Of a DNA stretch of 64,000 nt, positions 1 through 10,000 are shown in pieces. How positions within the stretch are numbered: position 1 is the first letter of the stretch; each line of letters starts with the position of its first letter. This DNA comes from Clostridium sp. KNHs205 (lineage in GTDB: Bacteria > Bacillota > Clostridia > Lachnospirales > Lachnospiraceae): NCBI RefSeq assembly GCF_000702945.1, contig NZ_JNLE01000003.1:1907501-1971500 (forward strand). Reading direction: 5' to 3'. The position numbers and the translations under genes are program-made. The notes under the pieces were generated by a model. It did not search any database. It was given only the letters and a program-made list of their open reading frames with translations, and was not told where the DNA came from.

Positions 1-206
1 ATGGTTCAACTTATGTGGATACCTTAAGAAGCTATATCAGAAATGACAGAAGCCTTATAAGGGTGGCGGAGGATACTTTCACCCATAGAAATACTGTTAA
101 TTACCGTATTCAGAACATCAAGCGGATACTTAAGTGTGAGCTTAAGGACAGTGAGGAATTATTCCCATACCAGGTAGCTTTCTACATAAGAGATATGTCG
201 AAATAA
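1..206 (+). CDS. PucR/CdaR-type regulator, C-terminal end only (partial)
   Basis: The reading frame is open from the left edge of the window and ends in TAA. The visible 67 or so residues form the helix-turn-helix that closes PucR/CdaR-type transcription factors: a short helix around LRSYIRNDRS, then VAEDTFTHRNTVNYRIQNIK, which fits the family pattern of (I/A)A..L..HRNTV.YR...I. The GTG at 15 is not the true start, because the frame continues upstream of it. The sensor part of the protein lies outside the window, so the ligand cannot be guessed. A terminator hairpin follows at 243-290, so this is the end of its transcript. The family assignment of the domain is firm; the role is unknown. Confidence 0.8.
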   Translation, partial: GSTYVDTLRSYIRNDRSLIRVAEDTFTHRNTVNYRIQNIKRILKCELKDSEELFPYQVAFYIRDMSK

Positions 207-242
207 GACAGAGCAAAATATGAATTGTGTTGAAATAGAGGC

Positions 243-290
243 AGCTCCTTTACTTTCATGAGAAAACTTGTGAAAGGGAAGGAGCTTTAT
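243..290 (+). terminator. Rho-independent terminator after PucR-type gene
   Basis: Inverted repeat AGCTCCTT..CTTTCA / TGAAAG..AAGGAGCT followed by TTTAT. It lies 37 bases after the stop codon of the PucR-type gene. Confidence 0.75.
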
Positions 291-361
291 CTACGCTAGA
301 ATAAAAGGTATCTTAGTAAAATATAAGCATTTCAGTAAACCATGAACCGACCAATTAAAAG

Positions 362-1231
362 CTATAAATTATCATCTATAAATACTTTAATTAAATCTAA
401 AAGCTCGTTGCTCCAGAATGAACCCTCGTGGGGAGCACCTTCCACGCAGACAAGAGAAACCTCTGCACCTGCATCAGATAGCCGGTGATACATAAGTTCA
501 CTCTGGGAATAATCCACCAGTGTATCGGCATTGCCATGAAGAATTAAGAAAGGAGGATAAGACTGTCCTTCCTTCATATGGTTCACCGGATTAATCTTCA
601 TAAGTTTCTTAAGATTTTCAGGAGTATCCTCACCTCGTAAACCTTCAAATATCTTCTTCATATTTTCCTCCAGATTCGGAAGGTTATCAAGGGCAAAGGT
701 TAAATCCGTAGGTCCGAAGCAATCCACTACCAATTTCACAGAATCTGAAAATTCCTCGTATTCCTTTGTTTTGTAGCAGGGTTCATCCCCTGTAAGGCCT
801 ACTAATAAGGCAGTGTTACCGCCAGAGGAGGTACCCCAGATGCCAACTCTGTCAGGATCGATCAGATATTTGGAGGCATGTTTTCGCAAGTAACGGATTC
901 CTGCTTTCACATCTTCCAGAAATGCCGGGAATGGGTGTCCCTCCAGACTGTTTCTGTGTGTTAAAGTTGCAACTACATAACCCTCTCTGGCAAATTGAGC
1001 CAATTGCGGAAGCTGATAATAAACGTCTGGGTGAGTCCAGGCGCTGCCTTGTACAAATACTATCAAAGGATAGGCAGGTTGTATCGGTGATACATCTGAT
1101 TTCCAGGGAGTAAGTATCTGCATTTTTAAATCCACTCCCTGGGCAGTGGAATATATTACATCCGGAATCATAACAGCCATACTTTTAAGTTCCGGATTAC
1201 ATTTGATGGTCTTTACCTCTTTGTATGCCAT
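362..1231 (-). CDS. Alpha/beta hydrolase, acetyl-esterase/lipase-like
   Basis: A 289-residue cytoplasmic alpha/beta hydrolase of the BD-FAE/esterase group. The nucleophile elbow GTSSGG (GxSxG) sits near residue 137. It follows an oxyanion segment (VFVQGSAWTHPD) and a typical DVKAGIRYLRKHA helix, with the Asp region near HGNADTLVDYSQSE and the His in GAPHEGSFW. So all three triad members are visible. There is no signal peptide, so it acts inside the cell, plausibly removing acetyl or other acyl groups from imported sugars or other small esters. The start is supported by AGGAGGAAACC just upstream of the ATG. It appears to be transcribed alone. The substrate is not determinable from sequence. 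Confidence 0.88.
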   Translation of the reverse strand: MAYKEVKTIKCNPELKSMAVMIPDVIYSTAQGVDLKMQILTPWKSDVSPIQPAYPLIVFVQGSAWTHPDVYYQLPQLAQFAREGYVVATLTHRNSLEGHPFPAFLEDVKAGIRYLRKHASKYLIDPDRVGIWGTSSGGNTALLVGLTGDEPCYKTKEYEEFSDSVKLVVDCFGPTDLTFALDNLPNLEENMKKIFEGLRGEDTPENLKKLMKINPVNHMKEGQSYPPFLILHGNADTLVDYSQSELMYHRLSDAGAEVSLVCVEGAPHEGSFWSNELLDLIKVFIDDNL

Positions 1232-1334
1232 ACGGTTTCCTCCTGAAGAATGATTTTAAATAGCTCTGGTGCTTGGAAATATACTGATTTTATCATAATC
1301 TTCCAGATGCCACAAGGGCTATGCTCAAAAGATT

Positions 1335-2069
1335 CTATTTCCGGGTGTGGTTAAAGGATAGTTTAATAAGCTTCTTGGGGCAGGTGTCGGCACATTCCCC
1401 ACAGAGGATACATTCGCTGTTGCTCATGTTGTTCTTTGACACCATCTCCTGGACTTCAAGACTCATTGGACATTTACCGGTACATTGTTTGCAGCTGATG
1501 CAGGCAGAAGAGTCAGCGGTCAGTTTAAGAGAAGGGATAGGAAGAAGTTCCTTCAGCTTCGTTCCAAGAATCATAAAAGGAGCCATCCAGCAGATGGAAT
1601 GACACATACCTCTTTTACCCAGAAGCAGGGCCAATACTGTAATAAGAGTCAGGATTAAGAAATAAGTGATAAGACCGGGCATCCCGGCAGCTGAAATTCC
1701 ATGCTCTGTCATATAAAAGAAATCCACGGAATGAACTCCACCGGCAGTAAGAAAGGCAGCAAGGATGCCAATAAGCCAGGGAATCCAGATAAAGTATTTA
1801 ATCAGGTTGATTTTTATATTCGTAATTCGCTTGTCTACTGCTGGAAACAGGCACTCCTGAAGTCCGCCAGCAGGACAAACCCAGCTGCAGAAAGCTCTTC
1901 CAAATAACAGGGAGAACAGAAATAATGCAGCAAAGGTAAGGAAGCTTCCTGAGATTATCCCTTCAAAACCTCCTTGTATTATCAGGTAGGGTGAAAAATA
2001 AAATAAAGTGATGAGGAACAGGAAAAAGGATAGCGTAAGGAGTAATTTTCTTAATTTTTGACGTTTCAT
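1335..2069 (-). CDS. 4Fe-4S ferredoxin-type membrane protein (NapH/CcoG-like)
   Basis: A 244-residue integral membrane protein with about five hydrophobic segments. A first cysteine motif lies in RAFCSWVCPAGGLQE, the Fer4_5 signature of NapH/NosR/CcoG-like proteins. Two C-terminal clusters follow, CISCKQCTGKCP and CILCGECADTCP, giving two 4Fe-4S centres on the cytoplasmic side. Proteins of this type pass electrons between membrane and soluble carriers. The exact partner is unknown, and the protein is shorter than classical NapH proteins with extra domains. It is divergent from the PadR gene, and the region between holds a perfectly symmetric promoter that faces this gene as well as padR. A distal promoter, with a leader of about 147 bases, is therefore inferred. 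The ribosome binding site before this ATG is weak. Confidence 0.85.
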   Translation of the reverse strand: MKRQKLRKLLLTLSFFLFLITLFYFSPYLIIQGGFEGIISGSFLTFAALFLFSLLFGRAFCSWVCPAGGLQECLFPAVDKRITNIKINLIKYFIWIPWLIGILAAFLTAGGVHSVDFFYMTEHGISAAGMPGLITYFLILTLITVLALLLGKRGMCHSICWMAPFMILGTKLKELLPIPSLKLTADSSACISCKQCTGKCPMSLEVQEMVSKNNMSNSECILCGECADTCPKKLIKLSFNHTRK

Positions 2070-2213
2070 ATAATATTGAACACCAATATAACACAGGGAA
2101 ATAAACAGTTATGTCCGAAGTCACTGTGTTACAGCCACTGATATGTATGAAAGAAGTTACTGTGGCATCCTTTCTTTTTATTTTCTTTCACAAGGTAAAT
2201 CGCATCTGCTATT

Positions 2214-2252
2214 CTTGACAAAACTATATCAACATGATATAGTTTTGTCAAG
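2214..2252. promoter_or_regulatory. Symmetric divergent promoter/operator of padR
   Basis: A perfect 18-bp inverted repeat (2214-2231 and 2235-2252) with a 3-base centre. Read on the plus strand it contains TTGACA (2215-2220), a 17-base spacer and TATAGT (2238-2243). By symmetry the same TTGACA-17-TATAGT occurs on the minus strand (2251-2246 and 2228-2223). One element can thus promote both padR and the Fe-S protein gene, and a dimeric PadR bound to it would block both. Confidence 0.8.
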
Positions 2253-2311
2253 AAGTTTATTATTTATATACGCTTCTGATTTGTACGTGCAAAGGCGCGA
2301 AGGAGGTTAAA

Positions 2312-2911
2312 ATGGCAAAAACAAATACAACTGTATATATAATCCTGGGTTTGCTTGATCATGAAGACCTTAGTGGGTATGATATAAAGAAAAAAATCGA
2401 CTATATGATAAGCCATTTCTGGGAGGTTGGGTACGGACAGATATATCCTACCTTAAAGATGATGGAAGAAAATAAAATGATAATAAAACACTCCAGTGAA
2501 GCCAGTAAAGGACCGGAAAGGAACCTGTATTCTATTACTGATAAAGGGCGGGAAGTATTAAAGGAATGGCTTTTACTGCCGGAAGATAAGGAATATACAA
2601 AATATGAGATTCTGGTAAAACTTTTTTTTGGAAATATGGTGACAACGGAAGAAAATTTAAAGCGTATTGGTGCTTTTAGAGAACGGCAAAATCAGAATGC
2701 GGACATAATAAAAGTATTTAAACATAATCTGGAACAGGTACTTTCAGTGGATGAAGACCACCTGTACTATTACCTGACGGTTCTTTTTGGTGAAAAGGTG
2801 TACAAGGCCTATCAGGACTGGGCAGCGGAAGCAGAGGCCTTATTAAAGGATTACAATAAGAGGAAAGCATCTACAAAGGAGAGTGCAGCGCAGACTGTTA
2901 CCAATGAATAA
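2312..2911 (+). CDS. PadR family transcriptional regulator
   Basis: A 199-residue PadR-type repressor. The N-terminal winged helix is seen in IILGLLDHEDLSGYDIKKKID...FWEVGYGQIYPTLKMMEENKMI (residues about 8-55), including the family hallmark G(Q)IYP.L..ME. The C-terminal half (about 90-190) is the Vir_C-like helical dimerisation and ligand region. The start has a strong AAGGAGG. The promoter upstream is embedded in a perfect palindrome, which suggests autorepression and joint control of the divergent Fe-S protein gene. PadR proteins usually respond to phenolics or drugs; the effector here is unknown. Confidence 0.93.
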   Translation: MAKTNTTVYIILGLLDHEDLSGYDIKKKIDYMISHFWEVGYGQIYPTLKMMEENKMIIKHSSEASKGPERNLYSITDKGREVLKEWLLLPEDKEYTKYEILVKLFFGNMVTTEENLKRIGAFRERQNQNADIIKVFKHNLEQVLSVDEDHLYYYLTVLFGEKVYKAYQDWAAEAEALLKDYNKRKASTKESAAQTVTNE

Positions 2912-2920
2912 AGAAAAAGT

Positions 2921-2969
2921 CAGCCCTCCGGCAAACACCTGTTTACAGATGTGTATTGCCGGAGGGCTG
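2921..2969 (-). terminator. Terminator between convergent padR and lipoprotein genes
   Basis: A 14-bp stem CAGCCCTCCGGCAA / TTGCCGGAGGGCTG. On the minus strand it is followed by ACTTTTTCTTT, so it mainly ends the lipoprotein gene; it may also slow plus-strand readthrough from padR. Confidence 0.8.
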
Positions 2970-2982
2970 AAAAGTACCAGTA

Positions 2983-3789
2983 TTATTCCCACTCTTTCTG
3001 TAATTCATAATTCCAGTCAACGGAATATGGACTGTCGGTCTGTTCCACTAACTCCTGGTATATCTGATAACGGGCATAGCTTTCAGAGGTTTCATCAGAC
3101 ATATCGTCACCATTCCAGTATTGAAATCCAAATAGATAGCTATCTGTCATCTCGTCCCAGGAGCCATAGGCTTCCTGTAATTTTTTTGCGATAGCAAGAC
3201 TTTTATCCATGGCTTCCTCATAAGTATAATAACCGGCAAGGTAATACCAGGCAGAAAGCTGCATGGCTCTGGATAAATCCCAGGCAAGAATTGCATTGTC
3301 ACCATAATTAGCCACAGCATCATAGAGCCCCAGGTAATAAGCTCTGTCATTATCTGTATAAGAGCTATCCGACAATGCTTCTATCAGCTCTTCCCTTGTA
3401 TATTCTGACAAGCTGTTCTCCTTGTATTCTTCCAGTAACAAAGCATTGTGTCCACCCTCCTCTAATAACCAGTTTATGGTGTCCTCTGCAGTGGTTCTGT
3501 CTGTAACCTCCCAGGATTCCTTTAGGCCGCTTTTAATCATTTGAACATTTAGGAGATTTTTAGTCCCATACCCTCCAATGAGATTCAGGTCACCGCCGTT
3601 TCGAGTTGTAATTATTGCATAGGCAGCATTGAACCAACGTAATGTATCGGATAGAGTATCCTCATTAACCGTAACATCAACAGGTGTTTCAGCTTTGGAA
3701 TCCGTTCCGGTGCTGTTGCTGCAGCCTGTTAATAAAAAAGCGATTAGCAACAATACTGCTGTTAAACTTTTCTTCATTTTCTTTACCAT
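2983..3789 (-). CDS. Lipoprotein with DUF1266 domain
   Basis: A 268-residue secreted lipoprotein. The signal is MVKKMKKSLTAVLLLIAF with the lipobox LLTGC ending at Cys23, so it should be lipid-anchored on the outer face of the membrane. Residues about 120-268 match the DUF1266 pattern: an AWDLSRAMQLSAWYYLAGY helix, a (E)EA...A..LQ.AYGSWDEM segment, and the closing FGFQYW. No function is known for this domain. The start is the ATG pair near 3789. A terminator hairpin follows on the minus strand. Confidence 0.8.
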   Translation of the reverse strand: MVKKMKKSLTAVLLLIAFLLTGCSNSTGTDSKAETPVDVTVNEDTLSDTLRWFNAAYAIITTRNGGDLNLIGGYGTKNLLNVQMIKSGLKESWEVTDRTTAEDTINWLLEEGGHNALLLEEYKENSLSEYTREELIEALSDSSYTDNDRAYYLGLYDAVANYGDNAILAWDLSRAMQLSAWYYLAGYYTYEEAMDKSLAIAKKLQEAYGSWDEMTDSYLFGFQYWNGDDMSDETSESYARYQIYQELVEQTDSPYSVDWNYELQKEWE

Positions 3790-3920
3790 CCTTTTGTATC
3801 AATTTTCAAGAGTCAATATTACCAAAATATACCTATTAAATGAAGTGGGAAATAAGTATGGTTCTAACGACGAAACAAAACAAAAATCTACAAATGTATA
3901 ATATGCACAAATAAAATAAT

Positions 3921-3958
3921 AATGAAACCGGTTGCATTCTATTATGTGGTGTGATAAT
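3921..3958 (+). promoter_or_regulatory. Operator-like dyad and extended -10 promoter before the GH43 gene
   Basis: AATGAAACCGGTTGCATT (3921-3938) is palindromic except for one base pair. Its core TGAAACCGGTTGCA differs at one position from the CcpA/cre consensus and also fits a LacI-family operator. It overlaps a TTGCAT -35 (3932-3937). An extended -10, TGTGATAAT, follows (GATAAT at 3953-3958) with a 15-base spacer. This suggests sugar-responsive repression of the galactanase gene. Confidence 0.5.
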
Positions 3959-4046
3959 ATTTAAATACTGGTTAAATAATCCATAATACTATACTAATTG
4001 CACAAAAGGATTTTAGACCCAGTAATAGAGAGAGAAAGGATAAGTT

Positions 4047-7000
4047 ATGGGAAAGCAAAAACGTTTACACAGGATAGTGGCTGTATTATTAATGCTTGCA
4101 CTGGTAATACAACCATTGCCTGTAAGTGCAAATGATGCAGCGGCCTTAAACGGCACAGAAGAGAAAGGGGAAATTCTATCAGAGGTAACTACGGATGAGA
4201 CTGCAGGTGAGGGGAACACCGCAGTAAACGTAGTGAGCGGATCCAGTATAACGAAAGTTATGCCGGGAGCAGAAGAGTTGGCAGCCAATGATTATGTACT
4301 GTATTTTGTGAATTGCGGTGCAGGCAATGTCAGCTCAGTGGCAAGCGGAGACCATATGGGACTTTATCAATCAGTTACGGATAAAGTATATGGTTCAGAT
4401 ATAACGGGTTATAGTTGGGGACGTTTGCCTAATACCTCTAATTCCAATGCAGTTGCAGGAGGAACTGCCGCAAGTCTTAACAAGGAAGATACTTACTATT
4501 ACACTGGGGCAATCACCTATGTGTCCGGAGTCAGTGGCTTTTATTATGACTTTGAACTGCCGGACGGTTATTATGAAGTAACGGTAGGTTTTAAAAATCC
4601 CTGGTCCTGGAGACCTGTTGATATTGTATTGGAGGGAACGACCTATACCAGTGCTTTGAGTCTTGATCAGAATAAAGTTGTCGAGAGTAAGAACGAACTG
4701 AGGGTTTCAGATGGACAGCTTAATGTATTTGTGCATAACCCATCAAGAACTGATAGTTATAAGGATCCATTAATTAATTATATTATTGTAAAAGCAGTAC
4801 CGGATTATGATACGGCTTTATTAAGTGCTAAAATAAACGAAATCAGGAGCAAAATAAACACTGCAACAGCCGCAGGAACAATCTATGCAACAGAAGCCTT
4901 AAGTACAGAGCTGTACCTGGAGGGTGGTGGTAAAGAAGATACCTTGGGAGATATGGAGCTGACAATTGCTGAAGCTGAAGCAATGATATCTTCCGGTACT
5001 GCTTCCGGTTTAGAGATTCGTGAGAAATGTAATGAACTGGATACCCAGTATGCAGCCCTTAGAACCATAGAGCACTATTCCAGTTTCTCCGGAACAAGCG
5101 GTAGTGTGTGGAAGGATACCAACGGAATTCCTATTCAGGCTCATGGCGGGCAGGTGCAAAAGATAGGAGAAAAGTGGTGGTGGTACGGAGAAGACAAGAC
5201 AAAGGGATACCGAAGTAATGGTATCAGTGCCTATTCCTCCGAGGATCTGTATAACTGGAGGTTTGAAGGTTATGTCATGCGATCTGTCACAACCAGAGAG
5301 CAGTTAGATAACGATCCCTATTTCACCGCACTATACGGTAATCTGTCCTCAGAAGAAAAGGATAATATATATCTTTGTATCAATAATTCCACCTCGGTTA
5401 TTGAAAGACCGAAGATGATTTATAACGAAAAAACCGGGAAATATGTATTGTGGTTCCACGCAGACGGACCAACAGTGGAAAGTCCCGGTGCCAATTATGC
5501 GGCAGCAGCTGCAGGCGTAGCAGTCAGTGATTCACCCTCCGGCCCTTTCCGGTTTATAGACAGATACCGCCTGAATATATGCCCGGAGGATCAGCTGACC
5601 GGAGCCTGGTATGAAAGCAGCAAGGGTTTTGCCAGGGATATGAATCTGTTTATCGATGATGACGGAACAGCATATATTATTTATTCCAGTGAAGAGAACA
5701 GAACCATGTTCATCTCAAAGCTGAATGAAGACTATACTTACCTAGCCACACCTGTTACAGAAGCCGTCCATGGAGTTGATTTCGTAAGACTCTTTCCGGG
5801 AGCACAAAGAGAAGCACCGGCAGTGTTTAAGTACGCTGGCAAATATTATATGATTAACTCAGGTGCAACAGGCTGGGCACCCAATCAGGCACAGTACTGG
5901 GTGGCGGATTCCATCCTTGGTACCTGGACCAATGCCGGAGATCCTTGTGTAGGTGATACCAAATATACCACCTTTGATTCACAGAGCACCAATGTAATAC
6001 CTTATGACCCGCAAAAAGGTCTCTATATCTATATGGGAGACCGATGGTATGACAGTAATCTGGGTGATTCCAGATATATCTGGCTGCCAGTTGAGATAAC
6101 CGCTAACAAAGAATTGCAGCTGAAGGCTTATACAGACTGGACTCTTGAGGAGCTTGGGGAACTTGCTCCGGTACAGGTGAATACAGAGTTAAAGGACATC
6201 TATAACAGTATCAGTGAACTGCCCTCTAAAGTAAGCATAACTGTCTATCGTAATGGCAGTGCTGAAACGAAAGATGTGTCTGTTAACTGGGAGGTTCAGA
6301 ACCTGCTGCCAGCTGTAAAGACGAAGATTACAGGCACCTTGGCAGGCTATAACCAGACGATTGCGGCAAATGTTCTGGTGATACCGGATACCTTAAAGTA
6401 TTATATTGATTCCGGTGCAACTGCAGGCTCCGATCTCTATGACCTGATAAAAGATAAGGTAACTCTCATAAATGAGACCTGGGATAAGGCATATGTGCAA
6501 GGCAGCTGGGGGTATTCCAGTATCCTTGAGGGAGAGGGTATAACGAATGCTGACATAGGCTATAAAAATAATACCAGCCGCGATGCTTTTGAAAGCGGTT
6601 TCTGGGCAAAGACCGATAAAAGCATTCAATATATCCTTCCGCTGAAAGCAGGAAGTTACCAGCTTCTTGCAGGCTTTCAGGAATGGTGGGGAACTACGAG
6701 GAATATTGGTTTATCCGTTTCCTACACACAGAATAATCAGGTAATAACAAAAACACTCGGTAACTTTACCAACAACGGTAAAAAGACCGTAAGTTATTTC
6801 TTTGACCTGCCGGTGGATGCGGATGTAACCGTTAAGGTATACGAGTATACGGCGGGTCCGGATGTGATTTTAAGCTGGCTGGCAGTGAATGAAGCCTCAA
6901 GCGGAGAAGTATTGGCTGAAAAGTCACTGGCACTCACGGAGTTTACTGCTTATACCACAGAAGCCCTTGGAAGAAAAACGAATTATACGGCAGAAGAAAC

Positions 7001-10000
7001 CGCAGCTCTTAACACGGTAATTTCTCAAGGCAAAGGGCTTATTGAAGCTGCTGCCACTATTGAAATGGTCAGGTCTGCGCTTCAGACAGCAAAGGATAAT
7101 TTTGATAAGGTGTATGAAAATGCAGGGGTTATTATTGCAGTACCCGTAGTAAAATATGATTTTAACGAGAGCCTGTCAGGCACTGTAATAGAAGATAAGA
7201 GTGGTTCCGGTCATAATGGCAAGCTATACGGGAAAGCAACCTATGTAACAGACCCGGTTAAAGGCCAGGTACTTTATCTGGACGGAACCACCGGAACCTA
7301 TGGTGAAATACCAAAAGGGCTGCTTGACAATAAGAATCAGCTGACCCTTGTAATGGATGTAAAATCAAGTCTTACCTCCGGTAATTTCTTTACCTTTGCA
7401 ATCGGTAAGAACGATCAGAAATATTTCTTTCTGCGGGCCAGAGGAAGTGAACTCTATGGTGCCATAACCAAGGCTACCTGGGGTGGCGAGCAGAAAATGA
7501 GCGGCAGTATGACTGCTGGAGAATGGTCCAAGGTCGTTATGGTGCTTGATGATAATTCTATGACAATGTATATTAACGGACTGCTTGTAAAACAAGTAAC
7601 CGGCCTGACGACAAAGATAGCAGATTTTGGTACAGAGGTACTGACCTATCTGGGCAAATCCTTTTACAGCGGTGACGGTTATTTCAAAGGATATTTTGAC
7701 AACATTGAAATATATGATAAAGCCTTTACCGCAAAGGAAATGGAGAATATTCTTGGTACTGAATTAATGACAGTTCTTCCCACACTAACAAAACTGGGAG
7801 AACCACTGTCACTTCCTGCTACGGTTAAGGTGAAATCCCAGGGTAAGGTGCTGGATTGTGAAGTGCTTTGGGATACAGTGCCGGAGGGGGCGCTGGATAC
7901 CATTGGTGATACCTGTGAAGTAACAGGAAAGGTTACAGGAGTGAATTTAACAGTTTCAACCACTCTTACCGTAATCTCCAGAAAACTGATGTACTACATA
8001 GAAGGTAACAGAACCTCATCAGAGACCTTTAATATTCTGAAAGAGAATTCACCTCTTATGGTCAATGCTGTACCGGATCAAAAGTATGACAGTTCCTGGG
8101 GCTATACCAGTGACACAGCAACAGAGATGAAGGGGAGGGTAACCCAGAGCACCGACCGCTATGAAAATGGCTGGTACTCTGTAAACCATAAGGATATTGT
8201 GTACCAGATGGAATTAGAAGAAGGAACCTATAAGCTTACGGCAGGCTTTAGGGAGTGGTGGAATCAGTCACGCCATATGAATATAACAATCGAATACACA
8301 GATGAGAAAGGAACTCCCGTAATAACAAAAATTGCAGAGAACTTTGGCTGGAATCAGGTGAACGGAAATGTTCCTGACAGTGATAAGACAAAAAATGCAG
8401 AAGGAACCTTTACCCTGCCGGCAGATACAAAGGTAACTTTAAAAGTGTCAAGATACGGCAGCTCTCAAGACCCGGTCTTAAGCTGGTTTGCCTTAGAGCA
8501 GCTTTCTACCAGTAAGATAAAAACGGCTGATATAATAAATGGCGAGAGTCTGAAAGACCTGGACGGAAATACCTTGCAGGCCCATGGAGGAAGTTTTCTT
8601 TATAAAGACGGCACCTATTACTGGTTTGGAGAAAACAAAGCCCATAACGGAGCCACTTTTAACGGTGTCAGTGTATATTCCTCAAAGGACCTTATGCACT
8701 GGACTTATGAGAATGACATTTTGAAACCAAATTCAGCTGCTGTCTTAGCAAGCTGCAAGGTTGAACGCCCTAAGGTCATCTATAATGAGAAAACAAAGAA
8801 ATATGTATTATGGGGACATTGGGAAGAAGCCGGTAATTATAACCTGGGGCATGTGGTGGTGGCAGTCAGTGATACCATAACCGGGGATTATGAATATCTC
8901 GGACATTTCGATCCGGGTAACCAGTCCAGAGATTTTACCGTATTTGTAGATGAGGATAAAACAGCGTATCTGATATCCTCTGCCAACAGCAATGCGGATC
9001 TGGATATTTATAAACTAGACGATTCCTACACCAACGTAGAGAAGAAGCTTTATACCCTTTTTGCCGGTAAACGCCGTGAAGCTCCGGCTATCGTAAAGAA
9101 GGATGGCTATTATTATATGCTGACCTCCGGACAGTCCGGCTGGCAGCCCAATCAAGGCTACTATACCAGTACACAGGATATAACCAGGGCAGAAGGCTGG
9201 TCTGAACTGAGTAAATTCGGCAATACTTCAACCTTTTACTCTCAGCCTGCCAATATACTTACCATAAACGGAACCAGTGCTACTACCTATGTCTATGTCG
9301 GCGACCGGTGGAATCAGAATGCACTTGGCGATTCCAGATATGTATGGCTCCCCCTGGAGCTTGAAGCCGGTAAACTTTCCATGGACTATATAAGAGAGTG
9401 GAAACTTAATGCTCAGACCGGAGAGGTTACCAACGCAAAGAAAGTAAACCTGTCAGCAGGAAAGGAAACGGCAGGCAGCAGTGAAGCCGAAGGCTACAGC
9501 TCTGCACTGGCTGTGGACGGTGATTATGATACTTATTTTGATACCGGTAAAGACAGTGTTCCCTACTGGTGGAGAGTGGATCTAGGAAAACAGTATAACC
9601 TTAGCGATATTGATATCAGCTGGAGATCCTGGAATGGTTCAGAGGTTTGCTACAAATATATTGTAGAAGGAAGCAATGACAACAGTAATTATACAACAAT
9701 TATTGATGCTACCGGTAATACTATGACCTCCTTTACTGCTCACTCTCTGTCAGGTGCCTACCGCTATGTAAGAATTACCGTATCCGGGCAGATAAATGTA
9801 AATAATAATAACTCTGCTACCTGGTATCGTGGAATTCATGAGGTAAATATCTATGGAGAGGGAACACAGACTGTCTTAAATCCCTTTGGTATTACGGCTA
9901 CGCCTTTTAAACTGAGCAGCTCAAATAAGGTTAATAATGTAAACCTTGCCTGGTCCACAAAGGAAAATGCCCTAAGCTATTATGTATACGGCAAGGAGGG

